64,000 bases of DNA from Cylindrospermum sp. NIES-4074. Its GTDB lineage: Bacteria; Cyanobacteriota; Cyanobacteriia; Cyanobacteriales; Nostocaceae. Both the position numbers and the translations under genes were made by a program. The stretch is from the NCBI GenBank assembly GCA_003994795.1, contig AP018269.1, positions 3,063,484-3,127,483 of the forward strand, given 5' to 3'. This document shows positions 62,018-64,000 of the stretch, piece by piece. The notes under the pieces are model-generated. The model was not told where the DNA came from, searched no databases, and worked only from the letters and a program-made list of their open reading frames with translations. The first letter of the stretch is position 1. Each line of letters starts with the position of its first letter.

Positions 62018-63313
62018 GTGATTGAGCGTTATACTTTGCCTGAAATGGGCAATCTGTGGAATGAAGCTTATAAGCTAAAAACCTGGTTGCAAGTGGAAAT
62101 TGCAGTTTGTGAGGCCCAAGCAGAACTAGGTTACATTCCATCTGAGGCTGTTGAAGAAATTAAGGCTAAGGCGAATTTTGACCCCAAACGGGTGCTAGAA
62201 ATTGAGGCTGAAGTCCGCCACGATGTTATTGCTTTCTTGACAAATGTCAATGAATATGTAGGTGAGGCGGGACGCTACATTCACCTGGGGTTAACAAGTT
62301 CGGATGTACTGGATACTGCTTTAGCGCTGCAATTGGTTGCCAGCTTAGATATTTTGGCGCAACGTCTAGAGGAGTTGATTCAGGTAATTCGCCTCAAGGC
62401 ACGGGAACACCGTTATACAGTGATGATAGGGCGATCGCATGGGATTCACGCTGAACCCATTACTTTTGGGTTTAAGCTGGCTGGGTGGTTAGCTGAGGTG
62501 TTGCGTCATCAAGACCGTTTGCGAATTCTCCGATCAACCATCGCGGTGGGGAAAATATCTGGTGCAGTGGGAACCTATGCCAATATTGAACCACAAGTAG
62601 AGGCGATCGCTTGCCAAAAACTAGGGCTGCAAGCAGATACAGCTTCCACACAAGTTATTTCGCGCGATCGGCACGCTGACTATGTGCAACAATTAGCTTT
62701 AATAGCGGCATCCATCGAACGCTTTGCTGTTGAAATTCGCAATCTGCAAAAAACCGACGTTTTGGAAGTAGAAGAATTCTTCGCCAAAGGTCAGAAAGGC
62801 TCTAGTGCCATGCCTCACAAGCGTAACCCCATCCGTTCTGAAAGATTAACAGGAATGGCGCGACTGGTGAGAAGTCATGCCGGCGCAGTCTTAGAAAACG
62901 TTGCTTTATGGCACGAACGAGACATTTCTCACAGTTCTGTTGAACGGGTAGTTTTGCCAGATGCTTGCATTTTGACTCACTTTATGCTGGTAGAAACCAT
63001 AGACTTGGTAAAAAATCTCCTAGTCTATCCCCAGAACATGGAACGGAATCTCAACTGCTATGGGGGCGTAGTCTTTAGCCAAAGAGTATTACTTACCTTA
63101 GTAGAAAAGGGTAGTAACCGAGAAGAAGCTTATGCCATTGTTCAAGAAAATGCCCATGCTGCTTGGAACAAGCCAGAAGGCAATTTTCACGACTTGATTA
63201 GTAAAGATCCGCGTGTACTGCAAAAGTTGTCCCCAGCAGAAATTGAGGCGTGTTTTGACCCACAGCACCATCTCAAACATTTAGACCAGGTTTATCAACG
63301 GCTGGGTATTTAG
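62018..63313 (+). CDS. purB: Adenylosuccinate lyase
   Basis: 431 residues, the usual length. It acts twice in purine synthesis, cleaving fumarate from SAICAR to give AICAR and from adenylosuccinate to give AMP. The fumarase/aspartase superfamily signature GSSAMPHKRNP is intact and carries the catalytic Ser loop. TSSDVLDTA and GRSHGIHAEP, with the catalytic His, are also present. Translation starts at GTG (62018), giving the typical MIERYTLPEMGNLW N-terminus. It is a housekeeping gene unrelated to the siderophore locus. Confidence 0.96.
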   Translation: MIERYTLPEMGNLWNEAYKLKTWLQVEIAVCEAQAELGYIPSEAVEEIKAKANFDPKRVLEIEAEVRHDVIAFLTNVNEYVGEAGRYIHLGLTSSDVLDTALALQLVASLDILAQRLEELIQVIRLKAREHRYTVMIGRSHGIHAEPITFGFKLAGWLAEVLRHQDRLRILRSTIAVGKISGAVGTYANIEPQVEAIACQKLGLQADTASTQVISRDRHADYVQQLALIAASIERFAVEIRNLQKTDVLEVEEFFAKGQKGSSAMPHKRNPIRSERLTGMARLVRSHAGAVLENVALWHERDISHSSVERVVLPDACILTHFMLVETIDLVKNLLVYPQNMERNLNCYGGVVFSQRVLLTLVEKGSNREEAYAIVQENAHAAWNKPEGNFHDLISKDPRVLQKLSPAEIEACFDPQHHLKHLDQVYQRLGI

Positions 63314-63376
63314 GAAGAGGCAAGAGGCAGGAGGCAGGAGGTAGAAGAAACTATTACCCATTACCCATTACCAATT

Positions 63377-63423
63377 AAACCATAGATAAACACCGTTAAT
63401 TTATGAGTGTTTATCTGTGGTTT
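63377..63423. terminator. Strong hairpin downstream of purB
   Basis: Arms AAACCATAGATAAACAC and GTGTTTATCTGTGGTTT pair over 17 bp with one mismatch around a 13-base loop, 63 bp after the purB stop. It may end purB transcription, though the following bases (TAAACC) are not a clear T-tract. It is also a relative of the repeat before purB. Confidence 0.5.
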
Positions 63424-63494
63424 TAAACCATAGCAAGCTTCCCGGTGGTTAGGACTATTTTGATCGCTCAAATTACTGAAGCAACTGGGTTTAT

Positions 63495-63525
63495 ACTCAG
63501 CACTCAGCACTCAGCACTCAGCACT
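63495..63525. repeat. TCAGCAC heptamer array
   Basis: Four ACTCAGC/TCAGCAC units in tandem, the reverse complement of the GTGCTGA array at 60503-60533. The rest of the gap to 63739 shows no gene. Confidence 0.8.
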
Positions 63526-63739
63526 TTGTTATATTTACCAGGATTTTGGCAATAAATCTACTAATTGCTGTTTACCCCTTCCCAAACATTAGGGATATGT
63601 AGTAAAACAGTTATAAAGAGCCAAATACTATCTACTATGTCATTGCTGATTAACTTCAGCTTTTGTTCAACATAATTACGACCAACAAAAAGTATTCATA
63701 AAGACAAAATATTAATTAAATAAAGCTGCGGATACCCTA

Positions 63740-64000
63740 ATGATAGAAATCCTCGCCACACTGTCAGCTTCTGCGGCAGCAGGAATGAGAATAGGTACGC
63801 CCTTGCTCATAATTGGACTTTTGCAAGGCAGCAACCTTTGGTCGCAGGTTCCAATTTTATCTCATATTTCGCCCCATGTTTTGCTATGGTCGCTCACGAG
63901 TTTGTCGGTAATTGAGCTATATGCTTCCAAAAAGCTACTAGGGCAAAGACTACTACAAATGCTCCAGTTAATATTATCCCCCTTGGTAGGGGCAATTATG
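63740..64000 (+). CDS. DUF4126 family membrane protein (C-terminus beyond window)
   Basis: The frame opens at the ATG at 63740 and runs to the right edge, 87 codons. It begins MIEILATLSASAAAGMRIGT, a start typical of small cyanobacterial DUF4126 membrane proteins, and continues hydrophobic (PLLIIGLLQGSNLW, HVLLWSLTSLSVIELYASKKLLG). Function is unknown. The family call rests on overall resemblance from memory. Confidence 0.7.
   Translation, partial: MIEILATLSASAAAGMRIGTPLLIIGLLQGSNLWSQVPILSHISPHVLLWSLTSLSVIELYASKKLLGQRLLQMLQLILSPLVGAIM

Overview
The window looks like chromosome of a filamentous, Nostoc/Anabaena-type cyanobacterium. The HIP1 octamer GCGATCGC is scattered throughout, heptanucleotide STRR arrays and small palindromic repeats fill the gaps and even enter genes, and the proteins (AMIN-fused TonB-dependent receptor, a kinase with a CBS-like input domain, PEP-CTERM protein) are cyanobacterial in style. 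This placement is inference from sequence style; no marker gene was searched.

Region 1-40004 (minus strand) is one long nonribosomal peptide synthetase (NRPS) operon, transcribed right to left. In biosynthetic order it reads: FAAL-ACP-C-A(Ala)-T-Cy-A(Cys)-T; C-A(Ser)-N-methyltransferase-T-E; C-A(Thr)-T-C-A(Asn-like)-T-C; a free SyrP/TauD-type dioxygenase; interface-A(Asp)-T; C-A(Asn-like)-T-E; C-T-C fused to a second dioxygenase; and interface-A(Asp)-T-reductase, which runs off the left edge. Codes were read by eye. Two Asp modules, each with an Fe/2-oxoglutarate hydroxylase and a catalytically degenerate C-like interface domain, point to two beta-hydroxyaspartate residues, the hallmark of a siderophore. 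The predicted product is a fatty-acylated, thiazoline-containing peptide released reductively. This resembles the cyanochelin class of cyanobacterial beta-hydroxyaspartate lipopeptide siderophores. A Fur-box-like sequence lies upstream of the operon.

Region 40005-44525 is a divergent gap with a Fur-like site and an inverted-repeat element, followed on the plus strand by an MFS exporter and an N-terminal-nucleophile acylase of the penicillin amidase/PvdQ superfamily. Both fit export and maturation of an acylated siderophore.

Region 44526-49540 is a separate cassette: an AAA+ ATPase, a DUF4157 (eCIS core domain) protein with a possible cysteine-protease-like C-terminus, and a small lipoprotein. 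It is bounded by two near-identical direct repeats and looks inserted between the export and uptake genes of the siderophore locus.

Region 49543-56914 is the uptake half: AMIN-TonB-dependent receptor, PepSY membrane protein (possible ferrisiderophore reductase), ExbD, ExbB, and a divergent TonB with an unusual poly-Gly/Ser hinge and an Arg-rich tail.

Region 56915-64000 holds a MITE-like repeat, a sensor histidine kinase, a secreted beta-propeller protein with a PEP-CTERM tail, a YihY-type membrane protein, purB, and the start of a DUF4126 membrane protein, separated by repeat-rich gaps. No rRNA, tRNA or CRISPR was recognised.
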